Assembly (NCBI GenBank): GCA_009667805.1
Contig: CM019072.1
Span: 41,546,654 to 41,610,653 of the forward strand
Direction: 5' to 3'
Length of the DNA: 64,000 nt
Source: Leptobrachium leishanense
Lineage: Eukaryota; Chordata; Amphibia; Anura; Megophryidae
Numbering within the stretch: position 1 is the stretch's first letter; each line of letters opens with the position of its first letter. A program made the translations under genes and the position numbers. Below, in pieces: positions 1 through 9,149 of the stretch. A model generated the notes under the pieces. That model saw only the letters and a list, made by a program, of their open reading frames with translations, made no database searches and was not told the origin of the DNA.

Positions 1-479
1 GTTATAGCACGACAGCAGTGGGAGAGGTTTACTAAATCGAAAGTTAGAGGTTGTAAAATTAAAATAAGTTAATTAAAAAGTAAGTATCAGAGACTATATT
101 AGTGTAGAAAACTAGAATGATATAGACTTTACTGAACAGAAGTAGATAGGTTTAAATAGAGTCCTATGTACATACTGTATTTACTAAAATGCTACATTTT
201 AGAAGTTGCTGATGCTCTACACAGATCTTTATAAAATGACATACAATATGTGAGACATATTCCTGAAGACAGATGGGAGATGCCTTGGCAGGACATTATG
301 CATAATAATGTGACAGAGGATTATAAACGGTCTTCTATAGTGATGTCAACAAAAAATATTTAAGTGATTCTAGCCTCCCACTAGGGACCACATCTTGTCC
401 GTTGTAACTCACCCTTACCCTCAGGTTCCCACTTCAACCAGACACTGATCTTACCTCCTGAAGAGTCATCGTAATTTAT
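1..479. other. No recognised gene or repeat
   Basis: AT-rich sequence with frequent stops in all frames. It lies upstream, in L1 orientation, of the L1 ORF1 relic and may be older L1 sequence, but no motif supports that. Confidence 0.3.
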
Positions 480-1150
480 ATTTACTTTACATGCAGAGTA
501 ATGTTAGCCCTATAACCAGAAACAGAGCTGAGGAAATTATGGCAATTCTCATGCGTATCCTGGATAAAACAACCTCAATGGACTATCAGCAAGTATTGAA
601 ATGGTCCTTTTACAATTGACCTCACAAGCAGGATGTCATGGAGGTCGAAGAAGTAATATTTACTTTAGAGGATGAAACTGCCCTCACCTTAAGTCTACTG
701 TGGCAGCTCATAAATCTCTCGTTTCATCTGTCGCAGCAAATATTGAGGATTTGGAAAATACTGTACTTTCTGGAGTATAAGACGACCGGGTGTATAAGAC
801 GACCCCCTAATTTTCCAGTTAAAAAATAGGTTTTGGGCTATACTCGTCATATTGTATTGTATAACCCGCGTATAAGACGCCCACCAATTTTTGGGGGATG
901 TTTTTAAGTATAAAAAGTAGTCTTGTACACCAGAAAATACTGTAATCACCAAAAGCAACATAGTTGTTATTCCAGGACTGGTTAAACATGCAGCACTGTG
1001 GGAACAGGTCTCACATGGTTACCAATATTTGTATTGCCTTCCAGATTGTACTGGAACACCTGTCAGTGTGGAAAAAGTGCACCACATAGAGCAGATGGCT
1101 CAAAAAGATAAATCATTCCAAAACAGTCATTTTAAAGTACTTAACTTTTA
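480..1150 (+). pseudogene. L1 ORF1-like relic, split by a MITE
   Basis: Decayed remains of the first open reading frame of an L1/Tx1-type LINE, normally an RNA-binding, coiled-coil nucleic-acid chaperone. Codons at 688-759 read as a coiled-coil end finishing IEDLEN. After the MITE (761-942) the reading continues as TKSNIVVIPGL, which resembles the L1 ORF1 hallmark in which EDLEN is followed by basic and asparagine residues and then a G-x-P motif. Further on, VEKVHHIE (about 1070-1095) resembles the conserved heptad before the C-terminal domain. Frameshifts and stops are frequent. Identification rests on motif order only. Confidence 0.5.
761..942. mobile_element. TA-flanked MITE (Tc1/mariner-type TSD)
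   Basis: A 182-bp element whose ends are imperfect inverted repeats (CTGTACTTTCTGG at the left, CAGTATTTTCTGG when the right end is reverse-complemented), flanked by TA at 759-760 and 943-944. Subterminal motifs GTATAAGACGACC occur twice near the left end. The L1 ORF1 reading resumes after it, which independently supports the boundaries. No coding capacity. The superfamily is inferred from the TA duplication. Confidence 0.6.
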
Positions 1151-1658
1151 GCTAAAACTGACTTAGGTGACCCACGGATGAGCCCTATTTTCATCATGCA
1201 GCAATTCCACGATTACTTTGAATCACTCTATGAAGTAAACTATAATTGCTGGGAACTTCATCTTCATTTTTCCCACCAGGTGAACATCAGAGGAAAAGAT
1301 CACAAGGCCCCAATAGCAAGACAGAAGTCGATATGCAGAACAGATAATCTCAAATCTAATGAAGTGCTAGTTCCAGATTCAGCTCTGAGTAGTTTAACTC
1401 GTTCACAGGTCACCTCACCCCCCGCTACCTGGTTGGTTTGTCCAACACAATTTTACTAGGTCAGCCACCATCACCACTAAACCTTGATGAATCATGCGTA
1501 ATAATTCTACCTAAACTGTTTAGTGAGCGTACAGTAGCTACCACAATCTTCCTATTGTCATATTTCTATACTAAACATTGACCTTGAAATATTGTCAAGT
1601 ATTATGGTCACACAGTCTCCAAATTTCCAAAGCTAGAGCTACTGGACCTTTGCAAACA
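1151..1658 (+). pseudogene. L1 ORF2-like relic, N-terminal side of the RT domain
   Basis: The peptide FHDYFESLYEVNY (about 1205-1245) resembles the L1 ORF2 segment upstream of reverse transcriptase. At 1648-1663 the reading CAAACAGGTTT gives QTGF, the motif at the start of the L1 RT fingers. That codon string is interrupted by the LTR element at 1664 and resumes at 3480. The ORF2 endonuclease domain is not visible between the ORF1 relic and this segment, so the copy is internally deleted or too decayed to read. Confidence 0.5.
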
Positions 1659-1663
1659 GGTTT

Positions 1664-1859
1664 TGTGTTGTTCAGCTTTTTAATGTACTGAAAGGATCCA
1701 CGAGGTTCTGTTTACAGCAACTTCTTTATTATAGGATACATGATGAGTCTGGCTTTCTGCTCTGACCAGGCTCTCCTCCACACTAACTCTTCCTGGGGCA
1801 CAGCTCACTTCCTGTTCCCTGACCCTTATGAATATTCATAACTTACTCAGCTCAGCACA
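1664..1859 (-). repeat. 3' LTR of the Gypsy element
   Basis: This 196-bp terminal repeat matches 3276-3474 over its length with scattered differences, mainly around 1740-1780. It starts TGTGTTGTTCAG and ends CTCAGCACA on the plus strand. In element orientation this is the downstream LTR. Confidence 0.9.
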
Positions 1860-1871
1860 TCCTTTCTTTTC
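1860..1871 (-). other. Polypurine tract of the Gypsy element
   Basis: On the minus strand the 12 bases next to the 3' LTR read GAAAAGAAAGGA, an uninterrupted purine run of the kind that primes plus-strand synthesis in LTR retrotransposons. Confidence 0.7.
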
Positions 1872-2026
1872 TACAAAAGCAGAGAAACAACAAAACACAA
1901 ACATTAATAATAAACAATAGAACAATTTCCTCAGAAACAAGATGTCTATGCATTTTGGCATGACAATCAACTTACAACACATAACTATGTATAAAGAAAT
2001 GTCAATGAGTTTAGTGTCAACAGCAA

Positions 2027-2700
2027 TTAACATTCTTCAATTAGTCTTTGTGGCCATCTGACAGCTCTGCCACTTGATGTATGTTGGTCCCCTTGTGATG
2101 ATTGTTCTAAAGCTCTTCCAGGATGCTCTACTGGGGAAGGAGTGTCCTCTGTATTGTCAGTATCCTCAAAAGAGGGCTCCTCAGGGGTATTTATCAGAAA
2201 TGGTTCCCGATGAATTACCTCTTGGTCATGTTGCATATCAGAGCAAGCCTTTTCAGAATCCTCACCATTGTTTAAACAATCCATGTCCAGTGACTGTGGT
2301 AAGTCTAGAGAGTGACATGGTATCTTCAATAAATGTTTCCGATTGCATCTCAACACCACTCCATGCATTGTTTGAACTTAAAAGTACCTGTCTGTAACTT
2401 GACGCAGCACTACAGCTTCAGTCGTCCAGCGCTGACCAGTCTAGATCTTTACAGTGTCCCCAACCTGCAGCATTTTTATATTCTTGGCACTTTTGTCATA
2501 GTTCCTTTTCTGACGTTCCCTAATTCCATCCTTCTTTGCAATGTAGGAAGTATGCAACTTTCTGTCATTGTGATACTGTGTAAAATTCAATTGTGGTAAC
2601 TTAGTCTTTATCTGACGCACGAAGAACAATTCTGGGGGAGATTTGCCCCCCTCCAAAGGTGTGGCTCTATAATTAAGCAAAGCAACTTGTGGTGCCTCAC
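2027..2700 (-). pseudogene. Gypsy pol C-terminal remnant (integrase tail)
   Basis: Two minus-strand frames cover the end of the pol polyprotein. The first (2441-2680) contains NYRATPLEGGKSPPELFF, the stretch typical of the region after the integrase catalytic core of Mag-type vertebrate Gypsy elements. The second (2027-2368) starts with a basic RCNRKHLLKIP segment and ends SGRAVRWPQRL, the usual last motif of these polyproteins. The two frames are offset, so a frameshift lies between them. The zinc finger and catalytic DDE of integrase are absent, so no activity is expected. Confidence 0.8.
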
Positions 2701-2741
2701 CTGAGTGACTTGCCTTTGTAAAGAGTCTCTCACGTATTTTA

Positions 2742-3218
2742 TTACTGTTGCAGCCTATCTCTGATTAAAGATTCTTGCAGAGGGCCAAAGTTACAAGACC
2801 TGCTTTTTAATCTTAGGTCAGTGACAAACTCCTCCACTGTCTCATGTGGCAGCTGCACCTTTGAGTTAAATACAAAACGCTCATATGTTTCATTTTTCTT
2901 TGGTGTACAATATGCAGCAAATCTTTCCATGACCATCTCATAATTCTCACCATCAGATTCAGATAATTGAAAACTCTTATAAATGTCCAAGGCTTCTGCT
3001 CCAGCAATAGTTAAGAGCAATGCTACTTTCTGATCAATGGGTAAAGTGTAGGTGTTTGTTGCTTTTATATACAGGATAAATCTCTGCTTGAATGATCTCC
3101 ACACTTCTTCCAGATTACCCACAAACCTGATTTCAGGAGGTGGCTTCAGACTATCAGTTCTCACAGGTAAACTCTGTGAGGTTTGCTGGCCATGTGATGC
3201 ACCTTGTTGCAGATCCAT
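2742..3218 (-). pseudogene. Gypsy gag, N-terminal part
   Basis: A 158-residue open frame that begins MDLQQGASHG and contains GNLEEVWRSFKQRFILYI, AALDIY-like and CTPKKNETYERFVFN segments and ends FGPLQESLIRDRLQQ. This order matches the capsid-like gag of vertebrate Mag/Gypsy elements. The frame stops before the zinc-knuckle nucleocapsid (CCHC) that would follow, and the sequence then joins pol C-terminal sequence, marking the internal deletion. No long frame continues from it, so it is unlikely to make a functional particle protein. Confidence 0.85.
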
Positions 3219-3260
3219 GTTGCTTTACTTGCTGGTAACTGGTAGAACTTGAAGAAACAT

Positions 3261-3275
3261 CCACTTCTGGTACCA
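3261..3275 (-). other. Primer-binding site matching tRNA-Leu(UAA)
   Basis: Immediately next to the 5' LTR (minus-strand orientation) is TGGTACCAGAAGTGG. This is complementary to the 3' end of vertebrate tRNA-Leu(UAA) as I remember it (ending CCACTTCTGGTACCA), a 15-base match. The position, directly abutting CACA of the LTR, is correct for reverse-transcription priming. Confidence 0.75.
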
Positions 3276-3474
3276 TGTGTTGTTCAGCTTTTTAATGTAC
3301 TGAAATGATCCACGAGGTTCTGTTTACAGCAACTTCTTTATTATTATAGGACATCAAATCTGAGCTGCTTTCCTGACCTGAGCTGGATCTCCTGCACACT
3401 GCTCTTCCTGAGGCACAGCTCACTTCCTGTTCCCTGACCCTTATGGATATTCATAACATACTCAGCTCAGCACA
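3276..3474 (-). repeat. 5' LTR of the Gypsy element
   Basis: Partner of the repeat at 1664-1859. It begins TGTGTTG and ends AGCACA, followed by TSD GGTTT. The two LTRs differ at a moderate number of positions, including a small indel near 3345, so the insertion is not recent. Confidence 0.9.
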
Positions 3475-3479
3475 GGTTT

Positions 3480-4620
3480 CCTTCAGGAATAGGCTAAGAA
3501 CATTAGTAAGGCCATAATAACTGTTTCCTCTCTAATGTATTGTTAAATTGAGATGCTGGTAAAACATTTGATTGGGCATACCTAATCAGATTTTCAAAAT
3601 GTTCATGTTTTTGAGAAGGAATTCAAATCATGAAAACACGACTCAGTCGTCATCATCAAAAGTTAATGGCTTAAACTCAGCACACTTCTTATTAGAGAGG
3701 GGTACAAGGAATGGATTACCTTTATCCCCTCTATTGGAATCATCAGCTGAAATCAATCAAAGTAGCTAATGTAGAAGTGGCAGCTTTTGCTAATGTTCCT
3801 CTGATATTCATGTCTCTCTCCCACATTGCAGTCTGAACACTGATGTCTTTGCTATATAATTTTAACCTGGCCTCCAGATTAAAAACAAATGATAAATCTA
3901 TCTATTGCTTGACCACCAAGCTCTGTAATAATTATCTCAACTAATCCATCCAATACCCTTTTTTACAGGTGTCCATCCAACACATTAAATATCTCATCAC
4001 TTTTTTTCCCCATATTATTGTACTATATTTATGTCACACCAATCATATCTCACATCAAAAGCCTACTACAGGCTTGGATCTCACGTCCACTATCCGTTGT
4101 TACTTGCTAAAAATGGCAATGTTGCATTAAATATTCCAACGCTTTTGTTTGGAAACAAATTCATACACATAAATATTGAGTCGAAAGGCTGCTACATTTA
4201 TTAGCAAAGGAAAGAGACACTAACTGCTCTCTGAAATTACAACAGCCGTTTTCACTAAGTGGTATATTTCCCAAACTTATATGAACAGAACTTGGCTGCT
4301 TTATTCTGATACATAGTGGACTGGATTAATGTCAATACCACCTATAATACACTTGCTACCGATCAATCCCTCTTTCCAACTGGTAACCTACTAGCAATGC
4401 TATAGACTCCTCCAACTTGACAGACATTATCTATTCAAAGTAACCCTATCCTATCCTCTGCCAGATTCGTTTGTCGAAAGTGCCAAAATTACATAAAATG
4501 CTCCAATGTGGGATCGATATATTTTTTTTATTGATTGTCAGAATATAAAATTCCTCTTTTACCTTAAGCCTCTGGTTTTCCTATAATTAGAATCCTATTG
4601 AATCCCAAATATTTGGATAT
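3480..4620 (+). pseudogene. L1 ORF2-like reverse-transcriptase relic
   Basis: Continuation of the L1 interrupted at 1663. Readable RT landmarks occur in the correct order: DAGKTFDW (about 3553-3576, the catalytic D-x-E-K-A-F-D motif region), NSAHFLLERGTRNGLPLSPLL (3680-3740), then a degenerate FANVPLIF where the catalytic YADD should be (about 3785), and KMAMLH...IFQRF (about 4112-4150), like the L1 thumb segment. Multiple stops and frameshifts. The YADD aspartates are lost (A-N), so it is dead. Confidence 0.65.
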
Positions 4621-5590
4621 TAAAATGTTCTAATAACTGTAGCTTTCATAAAAGATGAAAATGTAGCATGAGGGTGATTCCCTCTGCTGGTATACTCTAG
4701 CACTGAACCTAAAAAGTTGCAAGACTTAAACACAGATTTTATACTCAACATTTAAAATTAATACGTGGAAAAAGTCTAGGAACATCTAGAGAGACTGCTC
4801 AGGAATCAGGATATTCAGTGTAACCATTATACATGCATCCATCATTATCATATTGGAAATTATGTTACAGCTTTTGCAAACTGGTTTTACTTCTAATGTT
4901 ATATTTGAATTAAAAGTGTTTTTTTTTGATTACACAGAAAAAACAGAAAACCATGACTTTGTTTCCAATCTTAAATGCCGTCTAAAATATTAAATAATTA
5001 ACCATAATTCATATTTACAAAGTTTTATAAAACTGTACTATGTGAAAATAGTGTCCTAAATTAAAATAATGTAAAAATATATAAAGATGAAACTCATATA
5101 GCCTTGCATTTTTAGATAATATCTGTATGTGTATTCTTGTTTAATAGGGAAGCAGAAAATAATTATTTCATGTATTTAAAACATACCATGTTATAAGGAC
5201 AATCATTACACGGATTGCTGCACTATAGAAAACAACACATAGTTCCCAATTGTTCTGAGATAAAGAGGTATATCTCTGCGTAACAGGCTGATGTGACTTC
5301 ATTTTGCGTCCGTGTTCTAAATAGAAGCTATTTACAATATAGGTCATGGCATACACAGATTGCTGAAGTGTGCTGACTATTCAGAAGAGTTAAAGAGAAA
5401 AAAACTAGTGAGTTCAATTCTCTATGAGTTCAATTCCCATGTGTAAATGAGATGTTTGCTGTTTGGTACTATATTTATAGTCATGTATAAACTTTACCAA
5501 CTCCATATATTTTAATTGTTTGGCAAGGTTTGCCTTAGTTAAGTTTACTCATGACTTGGAATGTATCTCATAGTTGGCTGGCATATAATA
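4621..5590. other. No recognised gene or repeat
   Basis: AT-rich sequence with no long frames. The first few hundred bases may still be the unreadable 3' part of the L1 relic. Confidence 0.3.
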
Positions 5591-6004
5591 GTGAGGCTTT
5601 CTTTCTTTGCTGAACGCAGAGTTGTTGTTATTTTCTTTCCTTCAGGCTAGCTACGTTCCGCAGGGGCTATCCATGGTGCTGCAACCTATTCAGAACCAAG
5701 GAAAGCAGCACCGTGGGGCTCCAGAGCAGAGGGATTTTTTTTTATCTAAGTACTTAATTAATCCATTTCACATTCCGATAACTAATAAAATGAAATACGA
5801 ATCAACCCAAAATACGAACAACAAAAATGAAAAAACGAACGGACACGAAAAGCAAACTACCGGCCGTCTGAATTAACAAAACAACCCAAAATACTAATGA
5901 TCAATAAAAACGAAAAAACAAATGAACCTGAAAAACGAAAACCAGCCGTCCGAATTTTTGGATCGGTCTGAAAATACGAATCGCGGTGACATAACGAACA
6001 AACT
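5591..6004. repeat. CGAAA-rich A-rich repeat, left part
   Basis: From about 5760 the sequence is made of short irregular units such as ACCCGAAA, AACGAA and GAACAACAAAAA. The same composition resumes after the LINE insertion (6927-7015) and occurs again at 25130-25330, each time running towards a CACATCCCTA-like or CACATATCTA-like end. It is probably part of a dispersed, non-coding element into which the LINE inserted. The family is not recognised. Confidence 0.45.
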
Positions 6005-6926
6005 TAACTCTTTGGAACAGCACCTAAACTACACAAATTGCAAAATCCCCATCTATGTGTTGGGACAATATCAAATGGCACACTGACCACAGTCACTTCT
6101 CTCAAATATCTAGGTATGTGGTTGGACCCTAATCTATCCTTTGGCCCCCACATCGAAAAACTCTCATCTAAACTTTACCCCAAACTAGGTGCCCTGTACA
6201 GAAACAAATCCTGCCTGAGTCCCGCGGTAAGAAAGCAGATTGTACAGCAAATGCTTATGCCGGCTATTGATTACGGAGATGTAGTGTATGCAGCCGCCCC
6301 GCAAACACACCTTCATAAACTTACTACACTGTATAACTCATTCTGCCGCTTTGCGCTACAATGTAACTACATGACCCACCATTGTGACTTGTTAAAACAG
6401 CTAAACTGGCCATCGCTAGAATCCAGACGCACCCTTCACCTTTCCAGCCTGGTGTTTAAGAGCATCTCTGGGAAGCTGCCACCCTACCTGAATAGACTGC
6501 TTCCCCCAGCAGCTCCCTCATCCTATAACCTCCGATCCAGGACCAGCACCTTACTTGCAATACCACAATACAAAAAGACAGTGACTCGGTCCTCCTTTTC
6601 CTACAGAGCACCACAATTATGGAATAACCTCCCAGACACCATCAAATCTTCCACCAGTCTTAAGTCACTCAAAATTTCCCTGTTAACATACCTCAATACA
6701 GAATGCACCTGTAAACATGTAACCTAGTGACTATATTTCCTACATATTTATTTTCTGTTAATCTGTATATTTGTGTTGTTAATATCTTACATTGTATTAC
6801 TTTGTATTTCTGTAAATGTAACACTTCAATGTACTTGAACCCAGGACATACTTGAAAACGAGAGAAATCTCAATGTATCCTTCCTGGTAAAATCCTTTAT
6901 AAATAAATAATAATAATAAATAAATG
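6005..6926 (+). mobile_element. 5'-truncated LINE (CR1/Rex1-like)
   Basis: A LINE 3' fragment with the last part of its ORF, an AT-rich 3' UTR and an A-rich ATAAATAAATAAT tail (6899-6926). The same family occurs at 11298-11485, 12147-13975, 43508-43650 and 62395-62460. The 5' end starts inside the ORF at codons equivalent to LFGTAPKLHK, as expected for target-primed reverse transcription that stopped early. Its flanks are both CGAAA-rich, consistent with insertion into one older repeat. Confidence 0.85.
6038..6727 (+). pseudogene. LINE ORF2 C-terminal fragment
   Basis: An uninterrupted 229-codon frame covering the region after the reverse-transcriptase catalytic core. It contains LGMWLDPNLSF (about residues 26-36), the YGDVVYAAAP thumb-like segment, and the ending SYRAPQLWNNLPDTIKSS, which is the conserved C-terminal R-x-P-x-L-W-N-x-L-P motif of CR1/L2/Rex1 LINEs. 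The RT palm with YADD lies upstream in a full copy and is missing here. The apparent ATG is internal to the ancestral ORF, so this is a remnant rather than a gene. Confidence 0.85.
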
Positions 6927-7144
6927 AAAGAAAATGGAACAAAATAATTCGAAACGAAAAAAATTAAATGAAATGATCCGAAATGAGATGAAACTCATTT
7001 TTTAGCCATTCACATATCTACTGCTGCTGTTACAATGAAAGATAGTCAGTAAGTAATCCCTAATGGTTGTTTGAAGCTTTGCATTTGCCATATTCATATT
7101 TAGGTATACCCATATCAAAATATCAACTCCTCCAGCCCCCCATT
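6927..7144. repeat. CGAAA-rich repeat, right part, and flank
   Basis: Resumes the composition of 5760-6004 (GAAACGAAAA, ATGATCCGAAATG) up to CATTCACATATCTA near 7020. From there to 7144 nothing is recognised. Confidence 0.4.
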
Positions 7145-8324
7145 ACCTAAGAATGTCTTTTTTTTGTGTAATATCGTTTTTAATGAAGAAAGCATATCAA
7201 AAGCGTCACAAACAAGCCATAAGCATATACAATATACACAGAAAGGAGTGTGTGACCACAGGCAGCAAAAAGTTTGTTTCCAGAGCACCACAGTTTTCGT
7301 AATGATATAACATAAAAATCAACATTGGTACGGTGCAAAGCCTGAAGCTAGATAAAAAATGAAAACAGTCTGAACGAAAAAAAATAACAAAAATAAAAAG
7401 GTACTACCATCTCAGTCATCACACAGTATGAGCGCACACCAAGATCTACAACAGTTCTGCAACAGGTCTATAGGGACGAAACCCAAACATATCATAGATT
7501 GGGACTGGGGAGGAGCAGGTGCGCTTTCCAACTGTGCGTGCTGGTGTTTCAGTGTGAAGTCTGACCACCAATACCACACCGCGATATAAAAGTCATATTT
7601 ATTTTCCAAGGAATAGTGAAGTTCTTCCATTTCCTTAACCCTGTTAACCTGGGCGATCCACTCAAAGACCGTTGGTGGAGTCTGGCATTTCCAGTACCAA
7701 GGGATCAACGCCTTTGCAGCATTATACAAGTGGATCGCCAAACAATTTTACATATCTATGAGGCGAAACTGGGACCACATGAAGAAGGGCAGCCTGCGAG
7801 GAAAACGGCATGTTCAAGGAAGTGATCTCGTTAACATACGAGAACACCACTTGCCAATAAGGCACCATAATAGGGCAGTCCCACCAAATATGAACAAAAG
7901 TTCCCCTTGAATGTCAGCAAGTCGAGGAGGTCCCTGGGTACATCACCACCAGCCTGCTGGGGACGCGGTACCACTGAGACAAGAGAATATAGTTAATTTC
8001 CTGTACTCTTAGGTCTCGGGACGATTGAAATGTAATGTGGAAGATGGCCGTCCACACCTTCTCATCTAGCAGTGGCTGATGTTCAAGTGCCCATTTGGCA
8101 GTAAAAGGAGGCAAATCGGGCTATTCTTCCTCCATCAATAGTCCATAAATGCAGGAAAGAAGGTGTGGAGGGGGAGGGTCGGCCAGGCAAAGGCGTTCAA
8201 ATGGTGTTAGTGCCTGCCAGAGGGGGTGTTGTGCAGTTAAGCCGTACCAAAAATGCTTCAACTGGAGGATGCGAAATGCCACCAAAGAAGAATGCACTCG
8301 GTCTGGGAACCTAAGAATATCTTT
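7145..8324 (-). mobile_element. 5'-truncated L1/Tx1-like LINE with TSD
   Basis: Minus-strand insertion bounded by a direct repeat, ACCTAAGAATGTCTTT (7145-7160) and ACCTAAGAATATCTTT (8309-8324), 15 of 16 matching. A T-run at 7158-7165 is the poly-A tail seen from the other strand, next to the left duplication as expected. The body is the 3' end of an L1 ORF2 plus 3' UTR. Truncation left about 1.15 kb. Confidence 0.85.
7560..8300 (-). pseudogene. L1 ORF2 C-terminal domain remnant
   Basis: Read on the minus strand, the order is LKHFWYGL, FERLCLADPPPPHLLSCIYGLL, the open stretch at 7914-8114 (KWALEHQPLLDEKVWTAIF then QEINYILLSQWYRVPSRL), then FVHIWWDCPIMVPYWQVV. These match the C-terminal part of amphibian and fish L1/Tx1 ORF2: tryptophan-rich thumb and the W-x-C-P segment that stands where mammalian L1 has its cysteine-rich domain. 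At least two frameshifts separate the segments. RT and endonuclease are absent by truncation. Confidence 0.8.
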
Positions 8325-9019
8325 TAAAACTCACCTTTTTTCCAGTGCCTCCAACTGCTTTTTCTGTTTTGGCAGCACTGTCAGAGAACTGAATGTCTTC
8401 TTGAGCATTTAATCAATATAATGCGTCACATTGAGACTTATTGGCCAGTAACAAGCTTTCAGCTGTACATCGCTGTCCCTAAGCCCAGAACGCTGTCCAT
8501 TGTGAGCTGTTTGACAACCTTCTGGATGGAGGAAAGCACTTTGGAAGGCTGAGAACAGCCAGTAACACACAACATGGGGGCACGTAGCTCACATGACCAT
8601 TTAAAATCCATTAAATGATAATCCTGGCTAGAGAGTCTCTTTAAGGTATAGATTGTTGCCATTGATAAGGCATTAAACTTGCTATCATGAGGATCAGATG
8701 TATGTGGAATGAAAAATATATGATACAGTCTTTTTTGGATATTGCTTGAGTAGCCTGACTATCTTATTTTCTCAAACCCTCCCTACAAATCAGAGCTTTA
8801 TTCATGTCTAACACGATCTGACTGATGTCACTGCTATTATAAAGGAATACGTAGAGTGTTATCTTTTCAAAGTCATTAGGATGTGAGGAGTGGCCTCCTT
8901 CTCCCTCACCCTCCTGTCCTAATCTGGTAGAAAAGCTGGGTGTAGTGGAGTTTCCTTCACCCCACTCAGAATCAGCAGCTGCTGGGATTTTGAATTTCGC
9001 GGCTGACGGTCACCAAATT
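8325..9019. other. No recognised gene; flank of MITE
   Basis: No long frame or terminal repeat seen. The stretch at about 8870-9020 and 9151-9260 contains short inverted CTGACGTCACC/AAGGTGACGTCAGC-like motifs and may belong to one older element interrupted by the MITE, but I cannot define its ends. Confidence 0.25.
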
Positions 9020-9149
9020 GGGGCCATATTACATACCTGGTGCTAACTTAACCAGAGCTGTTGTAAACTTCCCACAGCCATTATAGCCTATGGAGGTTTT
9101 AAGTTTACAACTGCTCTGGTTAAGTTAGCACCAATTATGTAATATGGCC
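9020..9149 (-). mobile_element. Palindromic GGGGCCAT MITE, copy 1 (Harbinger-like)
   Basis: A 130-bp foldback. The left arm GGGGCCATATTACAT..GGTGCTAACTTAACCAG pairs with the right arm ending TATGGCC. It is the inverted orientation of the copy at 13056-13185 and has the same length. Arms are about 50 bp with a short centre. Flanking 3-mers are ATT and CTT, so this copy has no clean TSD. Confidence 0.7.

Larger units (their letters stand above)
1664..3474 (-). mobile_element. Internally deleted Ty3/Gypsy (Mag-type) LTR retrotransposon
   Basis: Complete outline of an LTR retrotransposon lying on the minus strand. Two LTRs (1664-1859 and 3276-3474, about 196 and 199 bp) begin TGTG and end CACA and are flanked by a perfect 5-bp TSD, GGTTT (1659-1663 and 3475-3479). 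A primer-binding site adjoins the 5' LTR and a purine tract adjoins the 3' LTR. The interior keeps the start of gag and the end of the pol polyprotein, but protease, reverse transcriptase, RNase H and the integrase core are missing, so it is a non-autonomous deletion derivative. It sits in an L1 relic. Confidence 0.9.
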
